From an uncultured Oscillospiraceae bacterium (GTDB lineage: Bacteria > Bacillota > Clostridia > Oscillospirales > Oscillospiraceae): a stretch of DNA of 50,971 nucleotides. The position numbers and the translations under genes are program-made. Shown piece after piece: positions 16,374-25,056 of this stretch (its first letter is position 1; the number at the start of each line of letters is the position of its first letter). The notes below the pieces were generated by a model, which searched no databases, was not told where the DNA came from, and saw nothing but the letters and a program-made list of their open reading frames with translations. The stretch spans positions 1-50,971 of the forward strand of contig CALWYD010000054.1 in the NCBI GenBank assembly GCA_944385675.1, in the 5' to 3' direction.

Positions 16374-18104
16374 ATGTCTAACAGACCCTATCTGGGGAAA
16401 TGGGTGTCCGATGAAGTGGGTATGTACCGTCCCTTTGTGTACGGGTCGGAGGGAGCAGTCAGTTCAAACAGTCCATACGCCACTGCTGCTGGTCTTGAGA
16501 TTCTGCGCAAGGGCGGAAATGCAGCAGATGCGGCGGTAGCAATAAGTTTGGCGCTGGGTGTAGTGGAGCCATACCACTGCGGGATTGGCGGGGGCTGCTT
16601 TTTCCTGTTCTATGACAGCAAGAACGGAGAGTTCTCCGCTATGGATGCCCGAGGGGTTGCCCCGTCCCAAGCATATCAAGACATGTTTCTGGATGAAAAC
16701 GGTCAGGTGGATCTCAATCTGACAGAGTACAGCGGGCGCTCTGTGGCCAGCCCATCCCTCTACCGGGCCATGGACACGCTGCTGAAGGAACACGGAACCA
16801 TGACCTTGGAGGAGGTTTCTGCCCCGGCGATCCGTCTAGCCCGGGAGGGGTTTGGCTGTGGCTTTCAGTTTGCCCGTCTGACGGACATCGATGAGGCGGA
16901 GCATAACAGCAAGTGCTATGAGGGGTTTGCAGAGCTATATTTAAAGGACGGGGGACCCCATGAATTTGGAGACGTCATTCGAAACCCTGACCTGGCTGAC
17001 ACCATGGAGCAGGTGGCCCGACATGGAGTAGACTGGTTCTATACGGGCCCCATTGCTGATGAGATTGTAAAAAATGCCAATAAACACCACGGCATTCTCA
17101 CCAGGCAGGATCTGGAGCAGTGCCCGGTAAAGCCCTGCAAGCCTGTGAAGGGGACCTACCGGGGTTATGAGGTTGTCTCCATGCCCCCCCCCTCCTCCGG
17201 CGGCCCACATATTATCCAAATGCTCAATGTGCTGGAAAATTTCGACTTGGCGTCCATGGGACACAACAGCGCCGACAGTACCCACGTCATTGCAGAGACC
17301 ATGAAGATGATGTTTGCCGACCGCTCAGTGGCCATGGGGGATCCTGATTTTGTGGATATTCCTCTGGAAAAGCTCATGAGCAAGAAGTACGCCAAGGAGC
17401 TTGCAGGAAAAATTGATCTGTATAAAGCGGGGGATTACAGTCCGGGCGAAGGCATTGAGGCCAGGCCCCATCGGGGCTGCACCTCTCACTTCTCCGTCAT
17501 GGATAAACAGGGAAATGTGCTGGTCCAGACGCAGACGGTACGTAACTGGTGGGGCTGCGGGGTGGTGGTGCCGGGCAGAGGATTCCTGCTGAACAATGCC
17601 ATGGCGGACTTCAGTGCCAAACTGGGGGTGCGTACCACCCAGGGGTTGGCCTATGGTGAGGCCAACGGAATCCGGGCGGGGAAGACGCCTTTGTCCAGCA
17701 TGACCCCCACTATTGTAATGAAGGACGGCCGGCCCTATTTGGCCATCGGTGCGGCAGGCGGCCCCCGCATTATTACCAGTACCCTGCTCATGATTCTCAA
17801 CGTAATTGACTACGGCATGATGATGGAACCGGCGGTGCGTGCCCCCCATATCTGCTGTCTGTCCAAGCAGCAGGGCCTGGAACTGGAAGCGGGTTTCTCC
17901 CGGGACACCATGGAGAAGCTGAAAGAAAGGGGGCACCGCTTGGTGCCTCTGGAGGAATTTGCAGAAATTCTCGTGATGCCAAACGGCATCATGCAGCGGG
18001 AGGGGTTGTTTTACCCTGCCGGAACCAACCGTACAGACGGGGGTGGGGGTGCCATTACCGCATCCGGAATGACCGCCATAGACGGTCTTTGCTACTACCC
18101 GTGA
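16374..18104 (+). CDS. Gamma-glutamyltransferase family protein
   Basis: A 576-residue Ntn-hydrolase of the gamma-glutamyltranspeptidase family. The N-terminal part has GGNAADAAVAISLALGVVEP and the glycine-rich GIGGGCFFL. The autoprocessing site is Thr370 in HRGCTSHFSVMDKQGN: the chain should split before this Thr, which becomes the nucleophile. The small subunit retains LLNNAMADF and GAAGGPRIITSTL. No signal peptide is visible, so it is probably cytoplasmic and acts on imported gamma-glutamyl compounds. It may be a hydrolase rather than a transferase. RBS AAAGGAG precedes ATG 16374. Confidence 0.9.
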   Translation: MSNRPYLGKWVSDEVGMYRPFVYGSEGAVSSNSPYATAAGLEILRKGGNAADAAVAISLALGVVEPYHCGIGGGCFFLFYDSKNGEFSAMDARGVAPSQAYQDMFLDENGQVDLNLTEYSGRSVASPSLYRAMDTLLKEHGTMTLEEVSAPAIRLAREGFGCGFQFARLTDIDEAEHNSKCYEGFAELYLKDGGPHEFGDVIRNPDLADTMEQVARHGVDWFYTGPIADEIVKNANKHHGILTRQDLEQCPVKPCKPVKGTYRGYEVVSMPPPSSGGPHIIQMLNVLENFDLASMGHNSADSTHVIAETMKMMFADRSVAMGDPDFVDIPLEKLMSKKYAKELAGKIDLYKAGDYSPGEGIEARPHRGCTSHFSVMDKQGNVLVQTQTVRNWWGCGVVVPGRGFLLNNAMADFSAKLGVRTTQGLAYGEANGIRAGKTPLSSMTPTIVMKDGRPYLAIGAAGGPRIITSTLLMILNVIDYGMMMEPAVRAPHICCLSKQQGLELEAGFSRDTMEKLKERGHRLVPLEEFAEILVMPNGIMQREGLFYPAGTNRTDGGGGAITASGMTAIDGLCYYP

Positions 18105-18108
18105 CAGG

Positions 18109-18154
18109 AGCGGCAAGGGGCAGCGCGGGGAAACGGTAGCTGCCCCTTGCCGCT
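18109..18154 (+). other. Strong intercistronic hairpin between GGT and MerR genes
   Basis: A perfect 16-bp stem AGCGGCAAGGGGCAGC (18109-18124) pairs with 18139-18154, loop of 14 bases, and no T-run after it. It is not a classical terminator. It may stabilise the upstream mRNA or reduce read-through to the regulator. Confidence 0.6.
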
Positions 18155-18183
18155 GTAAACTCACAGGTGAGGATGGGAGGCAA

Positions 18184-19002
18184 GTGAAAGCGTTTCAGTA
18201 CAGAATTAGTGATGTAGCAAACCTCTACCAAATTAATCCAGACACCCTGCGGTATTATGAGCAGGAGGGGCTTTTAGTGCCCAAACGCAGCGAAAACGGA
18301 TACCGTTACTACGGAATATCGGATATCTGCATAATTAATATTATACGTAGCCTCCGGGGATTGGGCCTCCCCCTGGAACAGATTAGGCAGTATGTAAAAA
18401 ACAGAAATCTGGAATCTACCATCAAGCTAATTAAACAGGAGAATGCCCTGCTTCAGCAGCGGATTACGGAGCTGGAAGAGGAGAGAAAAACCATTGCTAT
18501 CCGTCAGCAGCGCATTTCACTTGCCCTGGAGGAGCCCCAGGAACAAGTCCTGTTCAAGACCATTGATGACAGGACATGCTGGTATTCCTCTGTCCCTCAT
18601 ATCCATGAGGAGGAGGTGGACTTCTATCTCAATACCATGGTTACCCGGGAGGGGTTGAGCATTGACAGGCTTATCAATACAATTGCCGCCGGGTCGGTGG
18701 TAGACGAGCGCCTGATTGGCAGCAACCGGAGGAATCTGTTTATTGGCGTCTTTGCCCTGTGCGGTGCGGGAGAGGCGTTTCACAAGATATTACCTGGGGG
18801 CACATACGCCTGCTACCTGTACCGCGGCCCGTATCGGCATCCGGAGGACATTTATTCCGCCATAAAGGGGGAGCTGGAAAAGAGGAGGTATGATTTGGCT
18901 GGAAACCCAATTCAGCTGTACCGCGTAGACGAACACGACACGGGTAATATTTCTGAATATATCACGGAAATTCAGTTTCCCGTTCGTAAGATAGAGACGT
19001 AA
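18184..19002 (+). CDS. MerR family regulator with GyrI-like effector domain
   Basis: A 272-residue regulator. Residues 5-75 are a MerR winged helix (YRISDVANLYQINPDTLRYYEQEGLLVPKRSENGYRYY). About 85-125 is the antiparallel coiled-coil dimerisation helix (QENALLQQRITELEEERKTI). The rest resembles a BmrR/GyrI-type small-molecule-binding domain, with GGTYACYLYRGPY as a conserved strand. The start is GTG 18184 behind GGGAGG. Its position between the GGT and NhaC genes suggests that it controls this cluster, probably at the 19-bp-spacer promoter near 14850. Confidence 0.87.
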   Translation: MKAFQYRISDVANLYQINPDTLRYYEQEGLLVPKRSENGYRYYGISDICIINIIRSLRGLGLPLEQIRQYVKNRNLESTIKLIKQENALLQQRITELEEERKTIAIRQQRISLALEEPQEQVLFKTIDDRTCWYSSVPHIHEEEVDFYLNTMVTREGLSIDRLINTIAAGSVVDERLIGSNRRNLFIGVFALCGAGEAFHKILPGGTYACYLYRGPYRHPEDIYSAIKGELEKRRYDLAGNPIQLYRVDEHDTGNISEYITEIQFPVRKIET

Positions 19003-19005
19003 GCT

Positions 19006-20382
19006 ATGATAACAAAAAAAGTAACAAAATTTTATCACGGCCTGCTCAGCCTGTTTGCCATGGCAGTTTTTATCTTCGGTGGCATTGTGTACTATGGGGT
19101 AGAGCCTCAGATCCCCCTGATGTTTGGATGTGCGGTTGCCTGCGTTGTGGCGGTGTGGATTGGGTACAAATGGGAAGAGATTCTTTCTGCCATAATAGAG
19201 GGAGTTTCCAGTGCGTTGGAGGCAGTCTTGGTTCTGATGCTCATCGGTGTACTGGTGGGGGCATGGATCGCCTCTGGGACAGTGCCCACCCTGATTTATT
19301 ACGGGCTAAACTTGATTTCGGCCAGATTCTTCCTTGTTTCTGCCGCGCTCACCTGTGGAATTGTATCTTTTGCCCTGGGGGCGTGGGGGACGGTGGGCAC
19401 CATGGGCCTGGCTTTTATGGGGATTGGAATTGCTCTGAAAATTCCGTCCCCACTGGTGGCGGGGGCAATTATCTCCGGGTCCTATCTGGGGGAGATTATT
19501 TCCCCTGTCTCTGATGCCACCAATCTTACTGCCGCAGTGACCCAATGTAATATTTTTGATTTAATGCGCAAGTCCATGCCCCTGTCCATGTTAGCCTTTG
19601 CCATCAGTGAAGTACTCTACTTTATTCTGGGCATGGAGTACAGCCAGAGCGGCAGGACAGTGGAGATGAGCATTGCTCCCTTTTTTGAGGCACTGGAGCA
19701 GGGAGTCCGCATTACACCGGCCAATTTACTGCCCGCCCTGGTTTTGGTGTTATGCGTGTCCCGGAAGATTCCGGCTATCCCAACCATGTTTGCCGGAGTC
19801 GTGGCAGGGCTTGGAGTGGGAGTTTTGGTCCAGGGACAGTCCCCGGGAGATATGTTGACGGTCTGCCTGTCCGGCTATGTCAGCCACACTGGAAACGCTG
19901 AAATCGATGGCCTTTTGACCAATGGAGGCATGAATTCCATGCTCCACTCCATCACCATTGTCATTATAGCCATGGCCTTCGGGGGAATTATGCAGGGCAC
20001 AGGGCAGATGTCTGCCCTGATGGCTCCGGTGATCCGGCGCATCCACGGGCGCGGCCAGTTGGCATTGGCCACAGTATTGTCTTGTATCGGCATGAACATT
20101 GTTCTGCCGGATCAATATCTGGGTATTTCCGTCCCATGCCAGATGTATGTGAAGGAGTTTGACCGGCACGGGATATCCAGGGGGTGCTTTTCCAAGGTGT
20201 TGCTCTGCGGCGGTGCCGTAACCTCCCCGGTGGTGCCCTGGAACACCTGCGGGATATACTGCATGAGTATTTTGGGAGTCAGCGCCACAGAGTACATCAT
20301 GTATGCCTTCCTGTGCCTGCTGCTCCCGGTCATGGTGGTGTTGGCGGAGGCACTGGGAGGAATGCGGAAAAGATGGGCATAA
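19006..20382 (+). CDS. NhaC family Na+/H+ antiporter-like transporter
   Basis: A 458-residue membrane protein with about eleven to twelve hydrophobic segments. The diagnostic NhaC block is GAIISGSYLGEIISPVSDAT near residue 155-175, with a later VTSPVVPWNTCGIY. NhaC proteins exchange sodium for protons, and some exchange amino-acid-derived substrates such as malate/lactate. It is 3 bp after the MerR gene, so they are co-transcribed. A role in recycling the sodium brought in by the symporter at 14939, or in exporting a product, is inference. Confidence 0.87.
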   Translation: MITKKVTKFYHGLLSLFAMAVFIFGGIVYYGVEPQIPLMFGCAVACVVAVWIGYKWEEILSAIIEGVSSALEAVLVLMLIGVLVGAWIASGTVPTLIYYGLNLISARFFLVSAALTCGIVSFALGAWGTVGTMGLAFMGIGIALKIPSPLVAGAIISGSYLGEIISPVSDATNLTAAVTQCNIFDLMRKSMPLSMLAFAISEVLYFILGMEYSQSGRTVEMSIAPFFEALEQGVRITPANLLPALVLVLCVSRKIPAIPTMFAGVVAGLGVGVLVQGQSPGDMLTVCLSGYVSHTGNAEIDGLLTNGGMNSMLHSITIVIIAMAFGGIMQGTGQMSALMAPVIRRIHGRGQLALATVLSCIGMNIVLPDQYLGISVPCQMYVKEFDRHGISRGCFSKVLLCGGAVTSPVVPWNTCGIYCMSILGVSATEYIMYAFLCLLLPVMVVLAEALGGMRKRWA

Positions 20383-20430
20383 AGGCCCCTGCCGCAGCTG
20401 CGGAAGAAAAGAGGCTATTTCAGGCATTGT

Positions 20431-20468
20431 AGAAGCGGGCCGTCTGGCTGTGCAGCCGGCCCGCTTCT
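20431..20468 (+). terminator. Weak terminator or hairpin after the NhaC gene
   Basis: A 12-bp stem AGAAGCGGGCCG (20431-20442) pairs with CGGCCCGCTTCT (20457-20468). The T-run is missing. Confidence 0.5.
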
Positions 20469-20495
20469 TGGGCTTCTGGATATAAAGGCGCGGAA

Positions 20496-20532
20496 AAAAC
20501 CCCCGGAGCGGGAGGCCCGCTCCGGGGGTTTT
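20496..20532. terminator. Bidirectional terminator with a 17-bp perfect stem
   Basis: AAAACCCCCGGAGCGGG (20496-20512), a three-base loop, and the exact complement ending in TTTT (20516-20532). It lies between convergent genes NhaC and the rhomboid-like gene and works in both directions. Confidence 0.9.
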
Positions 20533-20539
20533 GCACAGG

Positions 20540-21475
20540 TTATTGCACATGGGTGTGGTTGTTGATGTGGTTCATGCAGTAGCAGTAGTAGCCGTTGCAC
20601 TTGGAGCAGTAGCGAAACTCCATGTTGGGGTCATCAGCGTCTGTGATGCCGCACACGGCGCACTTGTGCAGATAACCCTTGCGTTGCTGAACCTCTTTCT
20701 GGGCTTTTTTGAAGTTGATAGTCTGGGGGTTGATCCGGTGGGCTGCCCGGGCCCGGCCGCGGCGGAGCATGGAAGCCAGATCCTCCCAGAAGAAGATAAG
20801 ATAGTTCAGGATTGCGATGATGGGCATAAGGGCCATTATCCACTGGTGGCTCATAACATAGGAGCCGATTTCCCATGCAAAAAAGACCACATCCAGCCAA
20901 GCAAGCCATTTTACCTTCAGAGGAATAATGCCATAGAGCAGCACCTGCATGTCCGGGTAGAGGGTAGCAAAGGAGAAAAACATAGACATGTTTATATAGG
21001 ACATGTTAGCAGTGGGGGGGATATAAGATAAAACTTCCTGTACCTGGGCAGGGGAGAGTCCTGCCGAAGTGAACTGGCCTCGCAGGACGGCGTAGATGAC
21101 AAAGCCCGCAATGATGTTGAAAATAACACCCAGGCCGTAAAATACGGTAAAGCGGGTGGTGCCCCAGTGCCGCTCCAGAGCAGTGCCGATCCAGTAGTAG
21201 AAGAAGGTGGTCAGGGCAAAGAAAAAAGCCTGTCCAAAGAGAGTAGAGCCCCCGGCAGAGATAGGAACAAAAATAAACGTGACAATCCGCCATACCTGTC
21301 CCTGGAGGATGAGGCTGGGATAAAAGGAAATCCAATAGGAGACCATGCCATTCATCAGCATGTCAGCGATAAAAACAAATACATTACTCAGGGCAATATA
21401 TTTCATCAGCCCGGGGATACCCAAGTTGGGGTGGTTGTAACAAAAGCGGTCCAGGCGTCTGGAAATGGCCTTCAT
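20540..21475 (-). CDS. Rhomboid-like polytopic membrane protein with C-terminal Cys-rich zinc-finger-like tail
   Basis: A 311-residue protein with about six hydrophobic segments and the layout of rhomboid-family proteins: QVWRIVTFIFVP after the first helix, GTALERHWGTTRFTVFYGLGV, and the TLYPDMQVLLYGIIPLKVKW loop that follows the fourth helix in rhomboids. The usual GxSG is replaced by NMSY, which keeps the serine but not the glycines. A His (MSHQW) lies before the last helix without the usual glycines, so proteolytic activity is doubtful. The soluble C-terminus has paired cysteines (HKCAVCG, YCSKCNGYYCYC) suited to zinc. Start ATG 21475 follows AAGGAGGG. The rhomboid link is moderate. Confidence 0.7.
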   Translation of the reverse strand: MKAISRRLDRFCYNHPNLGIPGLMKYIALSNVFVFIADMLMNGMVSYWISFYPSLILQGQVWRIVTFIFVPISAGGSTLFGQAFFFALTTFFYYWIGTALERHWGTTRFTVFYGLGVIFNIIAGFVIYAVLRGQFTSAGLSPAQVQEVLSYIPPTANMSYINMSMFFSFATLYPDMQVLLYGIIPLKVKWLAWLDVVFFAWEIGSYVMSHQWIMALMPIIAILNYLIFFWEDLASMLRRGRARAAHRINPQTINFKKAQKEVQQRKGYLHKCAVCGITDADDPNMEFRYCSKCNGYYCYCMNHINNHTHVQ

Positions 21476-21653
21476 GGACGGCCCTCCTTGTGTGGTCAAT
21501 CGTTTTGAAGTGCAATCATCATTGTACCCGTTTTTTGGGAAAAAGTCCATGACCAAAGTGTAAATATTTCATGCTCGGCCTTTTTTCAGAGGATGGGTTG
21601 TGATACAATAGCCTCACTGTATGCCCTGGGGCAGGCAGAAAGGAGTTTGCACC

Positions 21654-22898
21654 ATGAGTATTGTGAAGGATATGTCTCTGGCCCCCTCGGGCCATCAGAA
21701 AATTCAGTGGGTACGGGATTTTATGCCCGCCCTGAGCGGGATTGAAGCGCGCTTTCGAAGGGAGAAGCCCTTTGCGGGATTGACCATTGCCGTCTCCGTC
21801 CATCTGGAAGCCAAAACCGCCAATCTGGGGCTGGTACTGCGGGAGGGGGGTGCGGAGGTACACCTCACCGGCTGCAACCCCCTTTCCACCCAGGATGACG
21901 TAGCAGCCGCCATGGCTGAGTTGGGGGTAGACACCTACGGTGTGCACGGGGTGGATATGAAGGGGTATGAGGATCTGCTGGTGGAGACCTTGAAGTGCCG
22001 TCCCCACCTGATTGTGGATGATGGGGGGGATCTCATTTCCCTGCTGGGAGGCCGCTGCGCCTGCTGGGGTGACCGCCTTATCGCCGGCTGCGAGGAGACC
22101 ACCACCGGCATTCACCGCCTGCGGGCACGGGAAAAGGCGGGCATCCTGCCCTGCCCCATGATGGCCGTTAATGACGCCAAGGCAAAGCATTACTACGACA
22201 ACAAGTACGGCACCGGCCAGTCCTCCTGGGACGCAATCATGCACACCACCAACCTGATGGTGGCGGGCAAGACGGTGGTGGTGGCAGGCTACGGCTGGTG
22301 CGGTAAGGGCATCGCCATGCGGGCCAAGGGGATGGGAGCACAGGTCATCGTCACCGAGGTAGACCCCTTTAAGGCGCTGGAGGCCACTATGGAAAACTTC
22401 CGGGTCATGCCTATGGACGAGGCGGCAAGATACGGAGATATTTTTGTCACCGCCACCGGCTGTAAGGATGTGATTGTCAAGCGGCACTTCCAGGTGATGA
22501 AGGACAACGCCATCCTGTGCAATTCCGGCCACTTCGACTGTGAGGTGGATGTGGCCGGCCTGGGGGAGATGGCCTCGGAGCGCTTCCCCCGGCGGGAGAA
22601 CATCGAGGGTTTCCGTTTGCCCGACGGCCGTACTCTCAACGTGCTGGCTGAGGGGCGGTTGGTCAACCTGGCGGCGGGCAACGGTCATCCGGCGGAGATC
22701 ATGGATATGTCCTTTGCCGTCCAGGCCCTGTCCCTGGAGTGGCTGGCCCGGCACCGGGAGAGCCTGGAAAAGAAGGTATACGATGTCCCGGCAGAGATTG
22801 ATGACCAGATAGGAAGGGTGAAGCTGGCGGCCATGGGACTGGCTATCGACACCCTGACCCAGGAACAGCGGGATTACCTGGCCGGTTGGGAGGCATAA
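21654..22898 (+). CDS. ahcY: Adenosylhomocysteinase
   Basis: A 414-residue enzyme that hydrolyses S-adenosylhomocysteine to adenosine and homocysteine, removing the inhibitor produced by methyltransferases. Visible motifs are the NAD-binding VVVAGYGWCGKGIAMRAKGMG near residue 205-225, the substrate region DDGGDLIS, and ILCNSGHFDCEVD. The length fits the shorter bacterial type. Start ATG 21654 is chosen over an upstream in-frame ATG because GAAAGGAG precedes it. A perfect-looking -10 TACAAT occurs at 21604-21609. The greA-like gene begins 2 bp after its stop. It belongs to the methionine cycle with metK, metH and metF in this window. Confidence 0.96.
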   Translation: MSIVKDMSLAPSGHQKIQWVRDFMPALSGIEARFRREKPFAGLTIAVSVHLEAKTANLGLVLREGGAEVHLTGCNPLSTQDDVAAAMAELGVDTYGVHGVDMKGYEDLLVETLKCRPHLIVDDGGDLISLLGGRCACWGDRLIAGCEETTTGIHRLRAREKAGILPCPMMAVNDAKAKHYYDNKYGTGQSSWDAIMHTTNLMVAGKTVVVAGYGWCGKGIAMRAKGMGAQVIVTEVDPFKALEATMENFRVMPMDEAARYGDIFVTATGCKDVIVKRHFQVMKDNAILCNSGHFDCEVDVAGLGEMASERFPRRENIEGFRLPDGRTLNVLAEGRLVNLAAGNGHPAEIMDMSFAVQALSLEWLARHRESLEKKVYDVPAEIDDQIGRVKLAAMGLAIDTLTQEQRDYLAGWEA

Positions 22899-22900
22899 AG

Positions 22901-23404
22901 ATGCATAATGAGTTGACCCGGGTGGATATCCAAAAGATGCAGGAGGAGCTGGACTACCGGCGGGTGACGCTGCGTCCCCAGCTGTTGGAAGAAGTGAAAG
23001 TGGCCCGCTCCTTTGGGGATCTCAGCGAGAACTTTGAGTACAAGGCGGCCAAGCAGGAAAAGAATAATAACGAAAAGCGCATCCGTTTTTTGGAGAACAT
23101 GATTAAAACTGCAGTAGTCATCCAGGACGATTCCAGGGAGGACACCGTGGGGCTTTACGACAAGGTGACGGTGTACCTGGAGGAGGACGATGAGGAGGAG
23201 GTCTGGCAGGTGGTTACCACTGTGCGCCAGGACGTACTCCACGGCCTCATCAGCAAGGAAGCCCCTATGGGCAGGGCACTGCTGGGGCGGCGGGCAGGGG
23301 AGCGGTTCTGGGTTCAGGTGAACAAGGACTATGGCTACTACGCCCAAGTGCGGGCTATCGAGAAGGGGACAGATGACGGGAGCGTGGCCCTCAACCGGTT
23401 TTAA
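22901..23404 (+). CDS. GreA/GreB family transcription elongation factor
   Basis: A 167-residue protein. The N-terminal coiled coil contains the family signature ARSFGDLSENFEYKAAKQE near residue 32-50, whose acidic residues stimulate transcript cleavage by backtracked RNA polymerase. The C-terminal FKBP-like domain ends with LGRRAGERFWVQV. RBS GGGAGG lies at the end of ahcY, and ATG 22901 is 2 bp after the ahcY stop, so it is probably translated from the same mRNA. It is more divergent than a housekeeping GreA and may be an additional paralogue. Confidence 0.85.
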   Translation: MHNELTRVDIQKMQEELDYRRVTLRPQLLEEVKVARSFGDLSENFEYKAAKQEKNNNEKRIRFLENMIKTAVVIQDDSREDTVGLYDKVTVYLEEDDEEEVWQVVTTVRQDVLHGLISKEAPMGRALLGRRAGERFWVQVNKDYGYYAQVRAIEKGTDDGSVALNRF

Positions 23405-23516
23405 AAGAGGGATACCTGGTCTGGGCAAGAAGGACTGCCTTGGTTGCTCGCCCATAGGCGATACCGCCCCCACTTGGGGAGAAGGAGGGAAATTTGTTCT
23501 GTTCGGGGAAAACCAG
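23405..23516. other. Spacer between greA-like gene and metK promoter
   Basis: No gene, terminator or repeat that I can support. A weak hairpin is possible around 23420-23455 (GGGCAA with TTGCTCGCCC), without a T-run. Confidence 0.4.
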
Positions 23517-23544
23517 TTGACAAACAGAGAAAACCTGATATAAT
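23517..23544 (+). promoter_or_regulatory. metK promoter
   Basis: Perfect TTGACA (23517-23522), a 16-bp spacer and perfect TATAAT (23539-23544), placed just upstream of the riboswitch. Confidence 0.9.
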
Positions 23545-23564
23545 CAACCAGTACAATTTCATAG

Positions 23565-23660
23565 CCTTATCAAGAGTGGTGGAGGGACCGGCCCTATGAA
23601 ACCACGGCAACCTGCTTTGGCAAGGTGCCAAGTCCGGCGGTAGTGTATCGCAAGATGAGG
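23565..23660 (+). promoter_or_regulatory. SAM-I (S-box) riboswitch
   Basis: The conserved S-box core is clear: CTTATCAAGAG, then GTGGAGGGACCGGCC, CTATGAAACC, CGGCAACC and AAGGTGCCAAGTCC. P1 is closed by CCTTATC with GATGAGG (23654-23660). It senses SAM and, when occupied, lets the following terminator form. It precedes metK, the SAM synthetase gene, giving direct feedback. Confidence 0.97.
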
Positions 23661-23675
23661 GTGCATACAAGCAAG

Positions 23676-23704
23676 ACGCTCCGCCAGTTTGCGGGGCGTT
23701 TTTT
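23676..23704 (+). terminator. Riboswitch-controlled terminator upstream of metK
   Basis: Stem ACGCTCCGC (23676-23684) pairs with GCGGGGCGT (23691-23699, one G-U pair), followed by six T. This is the expression platform of the S-box riboswitch. Confidence 0.92.
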
Positions 23705-23733
23705 CATCCTCCTGCAAAAGAAAGGAACATATC

Positions 23734-24915
23734 ATGGTAAAGAGACTATTTACCTCTGAATCGGTGACGGAAGGTCACCCTGACAAAATTTGCGACCAAA
23801 TCTCCGACGCAGTGCTGGATGCCATCTTGGAGAAAGATCCCACCGCCCGGGTGGCCTGTGAGACCACAGTGACCACCGGCCTTGTCCACGTGATGGGGGA
23901 GATTACCACCAACTGTTATGTAGACATCCCTAAAATTGCCCGCCAGGTGGTGCGGGATATCGGTTACGACCGGGCTAAATTCGGCTTTGACTGCGATACC
24001 TGCGCGGTGATCACCTCCATCGATGAGCAGTCTCCCGACATTGCCCTGGGCGTGGATAAATGCCTGGAGGCAAAAGAGGGCAAACAAGGGGACGGACTGG
24101 ACAACGGCGCCGGCGACCAAGGCATGATGTTCGGCTATGCCTGTGATGAGACTCCCGAACTGATGCCCCTGCCCATCTCCCTGGCCCACAAGCTGGCCAT
24201 GCGTCTGACTCAGGTGCGCAAGGAGGAACTGGTGGACTACCTGCGCCCAGACGGGAAGACCCAAGTGACGGTAGAATACCGAGAGGACGGAACGCCCAAG
24301 CGCATTGACGCGGTGGTAGTGTCCACCCAGCACAGCCCGGAGGTCAGCCTGGAGCGGATCCGTGGGGATATGATTGAGCTGGTAATTAAGCCCATTTTGC
24401 CCGCCAGACTGCTGGACGAGGAGACCAAAATCTACGTCAATCCCACCGGGCGGTTTGTAGTGGGGGGGCCCCAGGGGGATTCCGGACTCACCGGACGGAA
24501 AATTATTGTGGATACCTACGGCGGCTCTGCACCCCACGGCGGCGGCGCCTTCTCCGGCAAAGATCCCACCAAGGTGGATCGCTCGGCGGCCTATGCAGCT
24601 CGCTGGGTGGCCAAGAACGTGGTGGCCGCTGGGCTGGCCCGGCGCTGCCAGGTGCAGCTGGCCTACGCCATCGGGGTGGCACGGCCCGTATCCGTTCGGG
24701 TGGATACCTTCGGAACAGGAACAGTGTCTGACGAGCAGCTGGAACAGGCGGTGGAGAAGGTCTTCGACCTGCGGCCTGCCGCTATCATCCGGGACCTGGA
24801 GCTCCGTCGCCCTATCTATCGCCGGCTGGCGGCCTACGGCCACTTTGGACGGCCGGAACTGGATCTGCCCTGGGAGCGAGCCGACCGCATGCAGGCGCTG
24901 AAGGACAGCCTGTAA
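23734..24915 (+). CDS. metK: S-adenosylmethionine synthetase
   Basis: A 393-residue enzyme that makes SAM from methionine and ATP. All signature blocks are present: the N-terminal [22 protein letters not shown], the [10 protein letters not shown] hexapeptide region near 120, and the P-loop-like [19 protein letters not shown] near 270-290. Length and motifs are fully standard. Start ATG 23734 has AGAAAGGA upstream; an in-frame ATG at 23689 is inside the riboswitch terminator. Expression is controlled by the S-box riboswitch in its leader. Confidence 0.98.
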   Translation: MVKRLFTSESVTEGHPDKICDQISDAVLDAILEKDPTARVACETTVTTGLVHVMGEITTNCYVDIPKIARQVVRDIGYDRAKFGFDCDTCAVITSIDEQSPDIALGVDKCLEAKEGKQGDGLDNGAGDQGMMFGYACDETPELMPLPISLAHKLAMRLTQVRKEELVDYLRPDGKTQVTVEYREDGTPKRIDAVVVSTQHSPEVSLERIRGDMIELVIKPILPARLLDEETKIYVNPTGRFVVGGPQGDSGLTGRKIIVDTYGGSAPHGGGAFSGKDPTKVDRSAAYAARWVAKNVVAAGLARRCQVQLAYAIGVARPVSVRVDTFGTGTVSDEQLEQAVEKVFDLRPAAIIRDLELRRPIYRRLAAYGHFGRPELDLPWERADRMQALKDSL

Positions 24916-24939
24916 TGGTGTCCATAGAGCTTTTGAACA

Positions 24940-24972
24940 AACCTGCCCCCATCAGGGGGCAGGTTTTGTTTT
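24940..24972 (+). terminator. metK terminator
   Basis: A stem AACCTGCCCCC pairs with GGGGGCAGGTT around a short loop, followed by TTGTTTT. Confidence 0.88.
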
Positions 24973-25056
24973 AGACTGGACAAGAACGGTTAGACTGGAG
25001 TAAAATAAATCGTAACAGAAACGCGACCCAACCTCGGGCCGGTGAGAGGAGCATAT

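Noticed and set aside
21519-22754. Open frame of about 411 codons opposite ahcY
   Set aside because: ahcY is unambiguous; the antisense translation shows no motifs.
23746-24843. Open frame of about 365 codons opposite metK
   Set aside because: It is antisense to a fully canonical SAM synthetase gene.
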